DNA of 64,000 nucleotides from Prauserella muralis (lineage in GTDB: Bacteria; Actinomycetota; Actinomycetes; Mycobacteriales; Pseudonocardiaceae): the NCBI RefSeq assembly GCF_003202285.1, contig NZ_MASW01000001.1, positions 806,001 to 870,000 of the forward strand. Direction: 5' to 3'. A program made the position numbers and the translations under genes. Every line of letters begins with the position of its first letter. Position 1 is the first letter of the stretch. This document shows positions 44,518 through 51,430 of the stretch, piece after piece. The notes under the pieces are model-generated. The model ran no database searches. It was not told the origin of the DNA and saw nothing but the letters and a program-made list of their open reading frames with translations.

Positions 44518-45144
44518 TCACCGGGAGAGCACGGACTCCACGCTCTTGCTCGCCTTACCGGTGACCTTGCCCGCCTTGCCGGTGAGCGCGCCGGCCTGCT
44601 TGCCGGCCTTGCCCACCTTCTTGCTCGCCTTCCCGGCGGTCTTGCCCGCCGTGCGCTGCACGGACTCGGCGGTGTCCTGGACCTGCTTGCTCGCGTCACG
44701 CACTGCGTGCCTGGCGCGCCAGCCCACCGACGGCTTGCCCTCGGTGTCGGCGGCGGCCAGCAGCAGCCCGCCCGCCAGGCCGAGGTTCTTCGTGAACTGG
44801 ATCTGCTGCTCCTGGCGGCGACCGGAGTCCTTCTCCTCCCAGAAGGAGTGAGCCGCGAGCGTCGTCGGAACCAGGCTGCCGAGCAGCATGAGCGACGACA
44901 GGCGGGGGAGCTTGCCGATCGCCAGCAGCGAGCCGCCGACCAGCTTCACCGCGGCATCGATGCGGACCAGGGTCACCGGGTCGGTGGGCACCTGGTCCGG
45001 CAGCGACTCGGGCTGTTTGCCGACGGTCTTGTCCAGCAGCGGCTTGGCGGCCTCGGCGTGGCCCTCGGCCTGACGCAGAGCGTTGATACCGCCCGAGATG
45101 AACATTGCGGCGAGGAGCGGGCGAGCCACTCGGCGGAGAATCAT
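44518..45144 (-). CDS. DoxX-like membrane protein with lysine/alanine-rich tail
   Basis: A 208-residue protein. Residues 1-140 are DoxX-like: RVARPLLAAMFISGGINAL, DPVTLVRIDAAVKLVGGSLLAIGKLPRL and FTKNLGLAGGLLLAA, with about four helices. Residues 150-208 form a Lys/Gly/Ala/Thr repeat tail (TAGKTAGKASKKVGKAGK), resembling histone-H1-like or HBHA-like tails. No enzymatic role is assigned. The tail suggests interaction with nucleic acid or anionic polymers at the inner membrane face. Confidence 0.78.
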   Translation of the reverse strand: MILRRVARPLLAAMFISGGINALRQAEGHAEAAKPLLDKTVGKQPESLPDQVPTDPVTLVRIDAAVKLVGGSLLAIGKLPRLSSLMLLGSLVPTTLAAHSFWEEKDSGRRQEQQIQFTKNLGLAGGLLLAAADTEGKPSVGWRARHAVRDASKQVQDTAESVQRTAGKTAGKASKKVGKAGKQAGALTGKAGKVTGKASKSVESVLSR

Positions 45145-45236
45145 CGTGACCTTCCCTCACTGGCCGGGATCGTTCCGCTCCGGAAACTACCCACTCCTCG
45201 CCGTCTTCACTCGGCTAAGCCTCTCTAGCCTGAGAG

Positions 45237-45252
45237 CTAGAAAGCGCTATGG
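45237..45252 (+). repeat. CTAGA-N6-YATRG motif copy 1
   Basis: CTAGAAAGCGCTATGG lies just beyond the end of the glycerophosphodiesterase gene and within the DoxX upstream region. It shares spacing with copies at 46417 and 47667. Confidence 0.35.
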
Positions 45253-45256
45253 ACCG

Positions 45257-46315
45257 CTAGCGCCTGGCCGGGTACGCCCTGGGCAGCCGGAATCCGCGCT
45301 CGGCGGCCACCTCGCGCAGGCGGTCGGGGTAGTCGGTGATGATGCCGTCCACGCCGTCGTCGATGAGCTTGTGCATCGTCGCCGTGTCGTTGATGGTCCA
45401 CGGCACCACCCTGATCCCCGCCCGGTGCGCCTCGTCGACCAGGGCCTTCGTGGTGAACGGCACGTAGTCCGGGTCGCCCACCGCGCCGCCCTGCGGGTTG
45501 CCGTGCACGGGCGAGAGCGCGCTGGCTCCGAAGCTGGTCACCGCACGCACCGGGCTCCCGCCGAAGTCGTCGATGTCGAGCCCGCCGAGCCACGGCGACC
45601 GGCCCGGCTGGCCGACCTGGAGGAACTCCGGCTGGGTCAGCGCCACCACCGGCAGCCACGGGGCCTTCGCGCGCACCAGCATGAGCGCACCCCAGTCGAA
45701 GCTCTGGATGGTCACGTTGCGCGCGAAGCCCGAGCGCATGATCTCCCGGATCGCCCTGTTCACGAACTGCTCGCGCGGGGCGGTCTCCTCGGGCGCGGCC
45801 GCCTCGACCTTCGTCTCGATGTTGAACCTCAGGTGCCACGCGTGGTGCCTGCGCGCCAGCGCGAACAACTCGGCCAGCGTCGGCATCTTCGCTCCGGGGG
45901 AGAGCTTCTGGTCCGGGTGGCCAGGGTGCCGCTGCGAGCCACAGTCGAGCGTGCGGACCTGCGCGAACGTGAGGTCCTTGATGTACTTGCCCGCGTACGG
46001 GTACTGGGGGTCTCCCGGCGTCACGGGGGCGGTGTCGGCGCACTTGGCCGGGTTGATCCTCCGGTCGTGAGTGATCACCTCGCGCCCGTCACGGGTGATC
46101 TGGATGTCGAGCTCCAGCGTGGTCACGCCGAGCTCCATGGCCGTGGCGAACGCCGCGAGCGTCCCCTCCACGGTGAGCCCGATGCCGCCCCGGTGGGCCT
46201 GGATGTCGAAGTCGGTGTGCTTCGGTTTCGCGCCGGCGGGGGAGAGCCCGCTGCCGAGAAGCACCACTGTGAGTACCGCCGCGATGGTCGCGAGCGCACG
46301 CTTCGTCGTCGTCAC
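45257..46315 (-). CDS. Secreted glycerophosphodiester phosphodiesterase
   Basis: A 352-residue GDPD-family enzyme. Cleavable signal peptide RALATIAAVLTVVLLGSGLSPAGA (about 1-28, quoted here as its hydrophobic core VLTVVLLGSGL). Catalytic and metal residues: IQAHRGG (His, Arg), TLELDIQITRDG (Glu, Asp) and VITHDRRI (His); the C-terminal DGIITDYPDRL is also typical. It hydrolyses glycerophosphodiesters from lipid turnover to glycerol phosphate and an alcohol, outside the cell. I chose the GTG at 46315. Divergent from the ATPase gene, 127 bp apart. Confidence 0.9.
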   Translation of the reverse strand: MTTTKRALATIAAVLTVVLLGSGLSPAGAKPKHTDFDIQAHRGGIGLTVEGTLAAFATAMELGVTTLELDIQITRDGREVITHDRRINPAKCADTAPVTPGDPQYPYAGKYIKDLTFAQVRTLDCGSQRHPGHPDQKLSPGAKMPTLAELFALARRHHAWHLRFNIETKVEAAAPEETAPREQFVNRAIREIMRSGFARNVTIQSFDWGALMLVRAKAPWLPVVALTQPEFLQVGQPGRSPWLGGLDIDDFGGSPVRAVTSFGASALSPVHGNPQGGAVGDPDYVPFTTKALVDEAHRAGIRVVPWTINDTATMHKLIDDGVDGIITDYPDRLREVAAERGFRLPRAYPARR

Positions 46316-46416
46316 GCGCCCGACACTGACACGGACGGGTGAAGCCCAGGCGAACCCTGGATGTCGGCCGCGCGTGACACGCCGATACGAGTTTCTCGCG
46401 CAATATCGGGCTGGAC

Positions 46417-46432
46417 CTAGAAAACCCAATAG
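46417..46432 (+). repeat. CTAGA-N6-YATRG motif copy 3
   Basis: CTAGAAAACCCAATAG lies 11 bp upstream of the ATPase start, with the same CTAGA-to-ATAG spacing as the other two copies. Confidence 0.3.
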
Positions 46433-46442
46433 TGTCGTAGCG

Positions 46443-47639
46443 ATGGACCCGGTGCGGAATCCGTTCGCCCCCGGAGCGGGGCAGCGACCACCCGAGCTGG
46501 CAGGCCGCGAGCGGGAGCTGGAGGCGTTCGAGGTGGTACTCGAACGCGTCGCCCGAGGCAGGCCGGAACGCAGCCTGGTGCTCACCGGGCTGCGCGGCGT
46601 GGGCAAGACCGTGCTGCTCGGCGAGCTGCGCTCGATGGCCGTCCGGCGGGGCTGGGGCGCGGGCAAGGTGGAGGCCCGGCCGGACGCCGAGCTGCGCAGG
46701 CCGCTGTCGGCGGCGCTGCACAGGGCCATCCGCGACCTCGCCGTCAAGCACCGCGCCCCGGACCGGGTGGACGAGGTGCTGGCCGTGCTCAAGGCGTTCG
46801 CCCTCAAGGCCAACCGGCCGGACGCCAAGATGCGCGACCGCTGGCAGCCGGGCATCGACGTGCCCCCCGCGCAGGGCCGCGCCGACTCCGGCGACATCGA
46901 GATCGACCTGGTGGAGCTGTTCAGCGACGTCGCCGAGCTGGCCGCCGACGTGGGCACCGGTGTGGCACTGCTCATCGACGAGATCCAGGACCTCGTGCCC
47001 GAGGACGTCTCGGCGCTGTGCGCCGCGTGCCACGAGCTGTCGCAGTCCGGGACCCCGCTGGTGGTGGTCGGCGCCGGACTGCCACACGTGCCCGCCGTGC
47101 TCTCGGCATCGAAGTCGTACTCCGAGCGGCTGTTCCGCTACACCCGGATCGACCGGCTGAGCAGGTCCGACGCCGACCGCGCCGTGCTGGCGCCCGTCGA
47201 GCGGGAGGAGGCCGAGATCGCGCCCCACGCGCTGGAGGCCCTGTTCACCGCGTCGGGCGGCTACCCGTACTTCATCCAGGCCTACGGCAAGGCGGCCTGG
47301 GACGCGGCGCCGTCCAACCCGATCACCGAGGAGGACGTGCGCGTCGCCGCGCCCGAGGCCGAGGCCGAGCTGGCGGTCGGCTTCTTCGGCTCCCGGTACG
47401 AGCGGGCGACCCCGGCCGAGCGCGAGTACCTGCGCGCGATGGCGGAGCTGACCCAGGGCCGCGACGAGAGCGCGGGCACGTCGGACGTCGCGGTGTTCCT
47501 GGGGCGCAAGCCGTCGTCGCTGTCACCGGCCCGCGACAGCCTCATGAAGAAGGGGCTCGTCTACTCGGCCGAGCGCGGCCACATCGCGTTCACCGTGCCG
47601 CACTTCGGCAACTACCTGCTCGGCCGGCTCGACGATTGA
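46443..47639 (+). CDS. AAA-type ATP-binding protein with C-terminal winged helix
   Basis: A 398-residue P-loop NTPase of a widespread actinobacterial type. Walker A TGLRGVGKTVLLGEL (about 47-61), Walker B ALLIDEIQDLVPE (about 176-188), sensor-like VVGAGLPHVPAVL, then a C-terminal helical/winged-helix part (RAMAELTQGRDES to HFGNYLLGRLDD). It resembles archaeal-ATPase/Orc-like AAA proteins. Function is unknown. The ATG has no strong ribosome site and the promoter lies in the 127-bp gap shared with the GDPD gene. Confidence 0.8.
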   Translation: MDPVRNPFAPGAGQRPPELAGRERELEAFEVVLERVARGRPERSLVLTGLRGVGKTVLLGELRSMAVRRGWGAGKVEARPDAELRRPLSAALHRAIRDLAVKHRAPDRVDEVLAVLKAFALKANRPDAKMRDRWQPGIDVPPAQGRADSGDIEIDLVELFSDVAELAADVGTGVALLIDEIQDLVPEDVSALCAACHELSQSGTPLVVVGAGLPHVPAVLSASKSYSERLFRYTRIDRLSRSDADRAVLAPVEREEAEIAPHALEALFTASGGYPYFIQAYGKAAWDAAPSNPITEEDVRVAAPEAEAELAVGFFGSRYERATPAEREYLRAMAELTQGRDESAGTSDVAVFLGRKPSSLSPARDSLMKKGLVYSAERGHIAFTVPHFGNYLLGRLDD

Positions 47640-47666
47640 GTCTTCTACGGATTTCTAGACTCTGAG

Positions 47667-47682
47667 CTAGAGACGCCTATAG
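47667..47682 (+). repeat. CTAGA-N6-YATRG motif copy 2
   Basis: CTAGAGACGCCTATAG lies 27 bp after the ATPase stop. Longer similarity to copy 1 (TCTAG before it and GACC after it) suggests a shared origin. Confidence 0.35.
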
Positions 47683-47849
47683 ACCCCGATCAAACCATTC
47701 TCCCCGGCAACAGGGCCAGTATGCCGACGATCTTCCGGCGCGTAAGGCACATCACCGGATGATCAGTGGAGACTTTGTGAAAAAAGGTACATACTGGAGA
47801 GGTAGCACGCTATCGCCGAGAAGAACGCCAAGGGGATGACACACGCCCG

Positions 47850-47996
47850 ATGACCAACATCGCCGCCCGACTCCGTGCCCGCCGCGCCGAGGCCCGCACC
47901 CGGCGCGCCATCAACCGCGCGATCGACAACGCCGCCACCGCGACGATGCGCCAGGAGCTGACCGCGATCGCGCAGACACGCTCGCGCCGCCGGTGA
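47850..47996 (+). CDS. Small basic protein, 48 residues
   Basis: Encodes 48 residues that are Arg- and Ala-rich and predicted helical: MTNIAARLRARRAEARTRR, a central AINRAIDNAATATMRQEL and the tail IAQTRSRRR. Third codon positions are GC-biased like real genes here. The upstream region (47760-47849) is comparatively AT-rich, including GTGAAAAAAGGTACATACT, which looks like a promoter area. A terminator at 48073 follows. I recall similar short Arg-rich proteins in actinobacteria but know no function; nucleic-acid binding is only a guess from its charge. Confidence 0.6.
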   Translation: MTNIAARLRARRAEARTRRAINRAIDNAATATMRQELTAIAQTRSRRR

Positions 47997-48072
47997 CCCT
48001 GGATCGGTGTGACCTGGCTTACAATCAACTCAGGGTGTAACGCCGCCGGAGGCGCCGTCGATACCCCCCATG

Positions 48073-48119
48073 ACCCCGTGATGCTGGCGGACCCCCGACC
48101 TGGCAGCATCACGGGGTTT
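48073..48119 (+). terminator. Terminator after the small basic protein
   Basis: A perfect 14-bp stem, 48073-48086 with 48104-48117, around a 17-base loop, followed by TTTCC. The stretch between 47997 and 48073 contains no gene but has a TACAAT hexamer at 48020, so a short noncoding RNA ending here is possible. Confidence 0.75.
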
Positions 48120-48171
48120 CCATATTTCCGGCCCCGAAATTCAGTGGCGCCACCCTGCGATCCCGGTATCA

Positions 48172-48192
48172 TTGACTGAGTCAACGAAGTTG
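48172..48192. promoter_or_regulatory. Overlapping palindromes upstream of MarR-GNAT gene
   Basis: TTGAC, TGA, GTCAA (48172-48184) overlaps CAAC, GAA, GTTG (48182-48192). They end 12 bp before the ATG, over the likely ribosome site approach, as expected for MarR self-repression. Confidence 0.6.
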
Positions 48193-48204
48193 TTGAGGTG
48201 GTCA

Positions 48205-49128
48205 ATGAACGAGCCGTCGGAACGCATCGCCGGTGTCCGCGCCTTCAACCGGCTCTACACGCGCGTGATCGGGGTCCTCGACGAGGGCCTTGTCGGCACC
48301 CCGCACTCCCTCACCGAGGCCCGCGTGCTCTACGAACTGGCCCAGCAGGATGTGCGCGAGGTGCCCGAGCTGCGCCGCAGGCTGGGCCTCGACCCCGGCT
48401 ATGCCAGCAGGCTCCTGGCTCGGCTCGAGTCGCAGGGCCTGCTCACCCGCGGCCGGTCCGAGACCGACGCCCGCAGGCAGACCGTCGGTCTCACCGAGAC
48501 CGGGCGCGCCACCCAGGCCGCGCTGGAGGAACGCACGGACGCCCAGATCGGCGAGCTGCTCGGCAAGCTCACCGAGGAGGACCAGCGACGGCTGCTCTCG
48601 GCCATGGCCACGGTCACCGACGTGCTCGGCGAGCACCACCGCGGTCCCGCGTTCGTGCTGCGCCCGCCGCGCTCCGGCGACTACGGCTGGGTGGTGCAGC
48701 GGCACGGCACGCTCTACGCGCAGGAGTACGGCTTCGACGCCACGTTCGAGGCGCTGGTCGCCCGCATCGTCGCCGACTACGTCACGGCGGAGGACACCGG
48801 CCGCCAGGCCGCCTGGATCGCCGAGCTGGACGGCGCCCCGGTCGGCTCGGTCTTCTGCGTGCCCGGCGGCGACGAGCACACCGCCAAGCTCCGCCTGCTG
48901 CTCGTGGAGCCCAGCGCGCGCGGTTCCGGGGTCGGCAAGCGGCTCGTCGGCGAGTGCCTCGCCTTCGCCCGCGCCTCCGGGTACCGGTCGATGGAGCTGT
49001 GGACGCAGAGCATCCTCACCACGGCACGCCAGATCTACCGGCGGGCCGGGTTCGAGCTCGCGGGCAGCGAGCCGCACCGCAGCTGGGGCCGCGACCTGGT
49101 GGCCGAGGTGTGGCGCCGCGACCTGTAA
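48205..49128 (+). CDS. MarR-GNAT fusion: regulator with acetyltransferase domain
   Basis: A 307-residue fusion. Residues 1-145 are a MarR winged helix: LTEARVLYELAQQDVREV, RRRLGLDPGYASRLLARLESQGLL and the wing RGRSETDARRQTVGLTETG. Residues about 155-307 are a GNAT domain, with acetyl-CoA site LLLVEPSARGSGVGKRLVGE and the later ARQIYRRAGFELAGSE. Such fusions are known in actinobacteria; the acetyl acceptor is unknown. Start ATG at 48205 has GAGGTGG upstream. It is divergent in sense from nothing: the next gene is convergent. Confidence 0.88.
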   Translation: MNEPSERIAGVRAFNRLYTRVIGVLDEGLVGTPHSLTEARVLYELAQQDVREVPELRRRLGLDPGYASRLLARLESQGLLTRGRSETDARRQTVGLTETGRATQAALEERTDAQIGELLGKLTEEDQRRLLSAMATVTDVLGEHHRGPAFVLRPPRSGDYGWVVQRHGTLYAQEYGFDATFEALVARIVADYVTAEDTGRQAAWIAELDGAPVGSVFCVPGGDEHTAKLRLLLVEPSARGSGVGKRLVGECLAFARASGYRSMELWTQSILTTARQIYRRAGFELAGSEPHRSWGRDLVAEVWRRDL

Positions 49129-49134
49129 CGGCCG

Positions 49135-49701
49135 CTACCGCCCCATGGAGTAGAACTCGGCGTTCGGGCGCAGCGCGGTGAGGTGTGCCAGGCGGTTCGA
49201 CATCGCGAACAGGGCGGTGATGGCGCCGACGTCCCAGATCTCGTCCTCGGAGAGCCCGGCCTCGCGCGCCGCGGCCAGGTGCTGCTCGCCGAAGCGCGCC
49301 GAGTCGTGCGCCAGCGCCAGTGCGAGGTCCACGATCGCCCGCTGCCGTGGCTCCAGCTCCGCCTGCCACGGGTTGCTCGACACCCGGTCCGCCACGTGCG
49401 GATCCTTCGCCCGGATGCGCAGGATCGCGCCGTGGGCCACCACGCAGTACGTGCAGTGGTTGGCCCCCGACGTCGCGACGACCACCAGCTCCCGCTCCGC
49501 CTTGCTGAGGCCGTCCTCACGGTTCATCAGCGCGTCGTGGTAGTCGAGGAACGCCCGCAGTTCGGCGGGGCGATGGCCCAGCGCGCGGAAGATGTTCGGC
49601 ACGAAGCCCGACTTCTCCGCGATCAGCCCGATCCGCTCGGCCAGGTCGGCGGGCAGCTCATCCGGTTCGACCGTGCCGAACCTGCTCACATCCTCGCTCA
49701 T
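49135..49701 (-). CDS. AhpD-like/carboxymuconolactone decarboxylase family peroxidase-related protein
   Basis: A 188-residue all-helical protein with the AhpD-type redox motif HCTYCVVAHG (Cys-x-x-Cys plus His), KSGFVPNIFRALGHRPAEL at the start and the second helix pair SEDEIWDVGAITALFAMSNRLA. It likely reduces peroxides through the two cysteines. Single gene between the MarR-GNAT gene (convergent, 6 bp apart) and the divergent DGPF gene. Confidence 0.85.
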   Translation of the reverse strand: MSEDVSRFGTVEPDELPADLAERIGLIAEKSGFVPNIFRALGHRPAELRAFLDYHDALMNREDGLSKAERELVVVATSGANHCTYCVVAHGAILRIRAKDPHVADRVSSNPWQAELEPRQRAIVDLALALAHDSARFGEQHLAAAREAGLSEDEIWDVGAITALFAMSNRLAHLTALRPNAEFYSMGR

Positions 49702-49791
49702 CGGTGTCACGCTAGTGCGTGTCGATTCCGGCCGTCCTCGTTCGTCTGGGTCTCGTAGGCAGCACGACCGGCCGACGACCAAGGAGGAGAC

Positions 49792-50151
49792 ATGCCCCAG
49801 TACGCCGGGTTCCTGCGCAACACCCCTGACGCGCTCGCTCATCTCGGCCCGGACGAGGCGCAGCGCACCCTCGAGCGCTACCTCGCGTGGAGCGAGGACA
49901 TGGAGAAGGCGGGCAGGCTCGTCTACAGCAACGGCCTCTCCGCGACGAAGGGCCGTGTGGTGCGGCTGGAGGACGGTGTCCTGACCTCCACCGACGGCCC
50001 GCACACCGAGGCCGCGGAGGTGGTCGGCGGCGTCATCATCATCGAGGCCGACGATCTCGACCAGGCCGAGAAGACCTTCGGCACCCACCCGCACGTCGCG
50101 TTCGGGCCGATCGAGGTGCGCAAGGTGGGCGAGAACGGCTGCGAGGCCTAG
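49792..50151 (+). CDS. DGPF/YCII-domain protein
   Basis: A 119-residue ferredoxin-like-fold protein with KGRVVRLEDGVLTSTDGPHTEA, carrying the DGPF-type Asp-Gly-Pro motif, and VIIIEADDLDQAEKTF. ATG with AGGAGG upstream. It is cotranscribed with the ECF sigma factor 3 bp later, an arrangement characteristic of the ECF42 group. DGPF proteins may act as ligand-binding or enzymatic partners; the role is unsettled. Confidence 0.88.
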   Translation: MPQYAGFLRNTPDALAHLGPDEAQRTLERYLAWSEDMEKAGRLVYSNGLSATKGRVVRLEDGVLTSTDGPHTEAAEVVGGVIIIEADDLDQAEKTFGTHPHVAFGPIEVRKVGENGCEA

Positions 50152-50154
50152 GCA

Positions 50155-51378
50155 ATGGGCGAGCCGGCCGGCGTGGTGGAGCATCTGTTCCGGCACAGCG
50201 CCGGGCAGATCACCGCCACGCTGGCCCGCACGCTCGGCCCCGCCCGGCTCGACCTGGCGGAGGAATGCCTCGCCGACGCCTTCGAGCAGGCGCTGCGCAC
50301 CTGGCCGCACAGCGGCGTCCCGGCCAACCCGCGCGGCTGGCTGTTCCGCGCCGCCCGCAACCGGGCGCTGGACCTGCTGCGCCGCGAGCAGACGCTGCGG
50401 GCCAAGCTGCCACTGCTGGCCGAACTGGACGGCTGCGACGAGGCGCCCGCCGGAGACGCCGAGCTGGCCATGATGCTGCTGTGCTGCCATCCCGAGCTGT
50501 CCCAGACCTCACAGGTCGCGCTCACGCTCAGGACGGTCGGCGGGCTCGGGGTCGGCGAGATCGCGGCCGCACTCCTCACCAAGCCCGCCACCGTGGCGCA
50601 GCGGCTCGCCAGGGCGAAGAAGTGGCTGCGCACGCGGGACGAGCCGCTGCAGCTGCCGCCCGCGGAGCAGGTGGAGTCCCGGGTGGACAGTGTGCTGGCG
50701 GTGCTGTATCTGCTGTTCACCGAGGGCTACGACGCCACCTCCGGCGACGCCGCCGTGCGCGGGGAGCTGTGCGGCGAGGCGATCCGGCTCGGCAGGCTGC
50801 TGCTCGCCGACGCCCGCACCGACCTGCCACGCGCGCGGGCGCTGCTCGCGCTGATGCTGCTGCAGGCCAGCCGCCTGCCCGCGCGGGTCGACGAGGCAGG
50901 CGACGTGCTGCTGCTCGACGAGCAGGACCGCGGCCGGTGGGACCGGCGCCTCATCGCCGAGGGCACGCGGACGTTCGCCGCCGCGTGCACCGGCCCGGAG
51001 CTGTCCGCCTACCACGTCGAGGCCGCCATCGCGCTGTGCCACGTCGCCGCCGCGGATCCCGCCGACACCGACTGGCCGCGCATCCTCGCCCTCTACGACC
51101 GGCTGGCCGAGCTGCGGCCCTCACCGGTGACCCTGCTCAACCGCGCCATCGCCGTGGCCATGGTGCACGGACCCGGCCAGGGCATCGCGGAGCTGGAGCG
51201 CCTCGAACAGGACGACCGCCTCAGCGGGCACCGCGGGCTGCCCGCCGCGCTCGGCGCACTGTGGCTGCGCGCAGGGCAGCCCCGGACGGCCGCCCGCTAC
51301 TACCGCAGGGCGCTGGAGCTGCCCGGCGCGCAGCCCCAGCGCCGGTTCCTGGAACGCAGGCTGGCCGAGTGCCGGTGA
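50155..51378 (+). CDS. ECF42-type RNA polymerase sigma factor with TPR-like extension
   Basis: A 407-residue sigma factor, twice the usual ECF size. Sigma-2 region about 8-75 (RLDLAEECLADAFEQALRTWPHSGV), sigma-4 about 105-165 (LTLRTVGGLGVGEIAAALLTKPATVAQRLARAKKW shown by its HTH core VGEIAAALLTKPATVAQ), then the DUF6596 region EGYDATSGDAAVRGELCGEAIRLGR and helical repeats to the end. No anti-sigma factor is adjacent; the C-terminal extension replaces it in this group. Follows the DGPF gene. Its promoter target may be its own operon. Confidence 0.9.
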   Translation: MGEPAGVVEHLFRHSAGQITATLARTLGPARLDLAEECLADAFEQALRTWPHSGVPANPRGWLFRAARNRALDLLRREQTLRAKLPLLAELDGCDEAPAGDAELAMMLLCCHPELSQTSQVALTLRTVGGLGVGEIAAALLTKPATVAQRLARAKKWLRTRDEPLQLPPAEQVESRVDSVLAVLYLLFTEGYDATSGDAAVRGELCGEAIRLGRLLLADARTDLPRARALLALMLLQASRLPARVDEAGDVLLLDEQDRGRWDRRLIAEGTRTFAAACTGPELSAYHVEAAIALCHVAAADPADTDWPRILALYDRLAELRPSPVTLLNRAIAVAMVHGPGQGIAELERLEQDDRLSGHRGLPAALGALWLRAGQPRTAARYYRRALELPGAQPQRRFLERRLAECR

Positions 51379-51400
51379 CGCGGACGGACGTGCGCAGTGC

Positions 51401-51430
51401 TGGTCAGCGCTGGTCAGTGCTGGTCAGTGC
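51401..51430. repeat. Three 10-bp tandem repeats at convergent gene ends
   Basis: TGGTCAGCGC, TGGTCAGTGC and TGGTCAGTGC run head to tail between the ECF42 end (51378) and the symporter, whose stop codon (51424-51426) lies inside the third copy. The block is flanked by GCGCAG and CTGCGC, so it could form a hairpin at the end of both transcripts. Confidence 0.7.
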
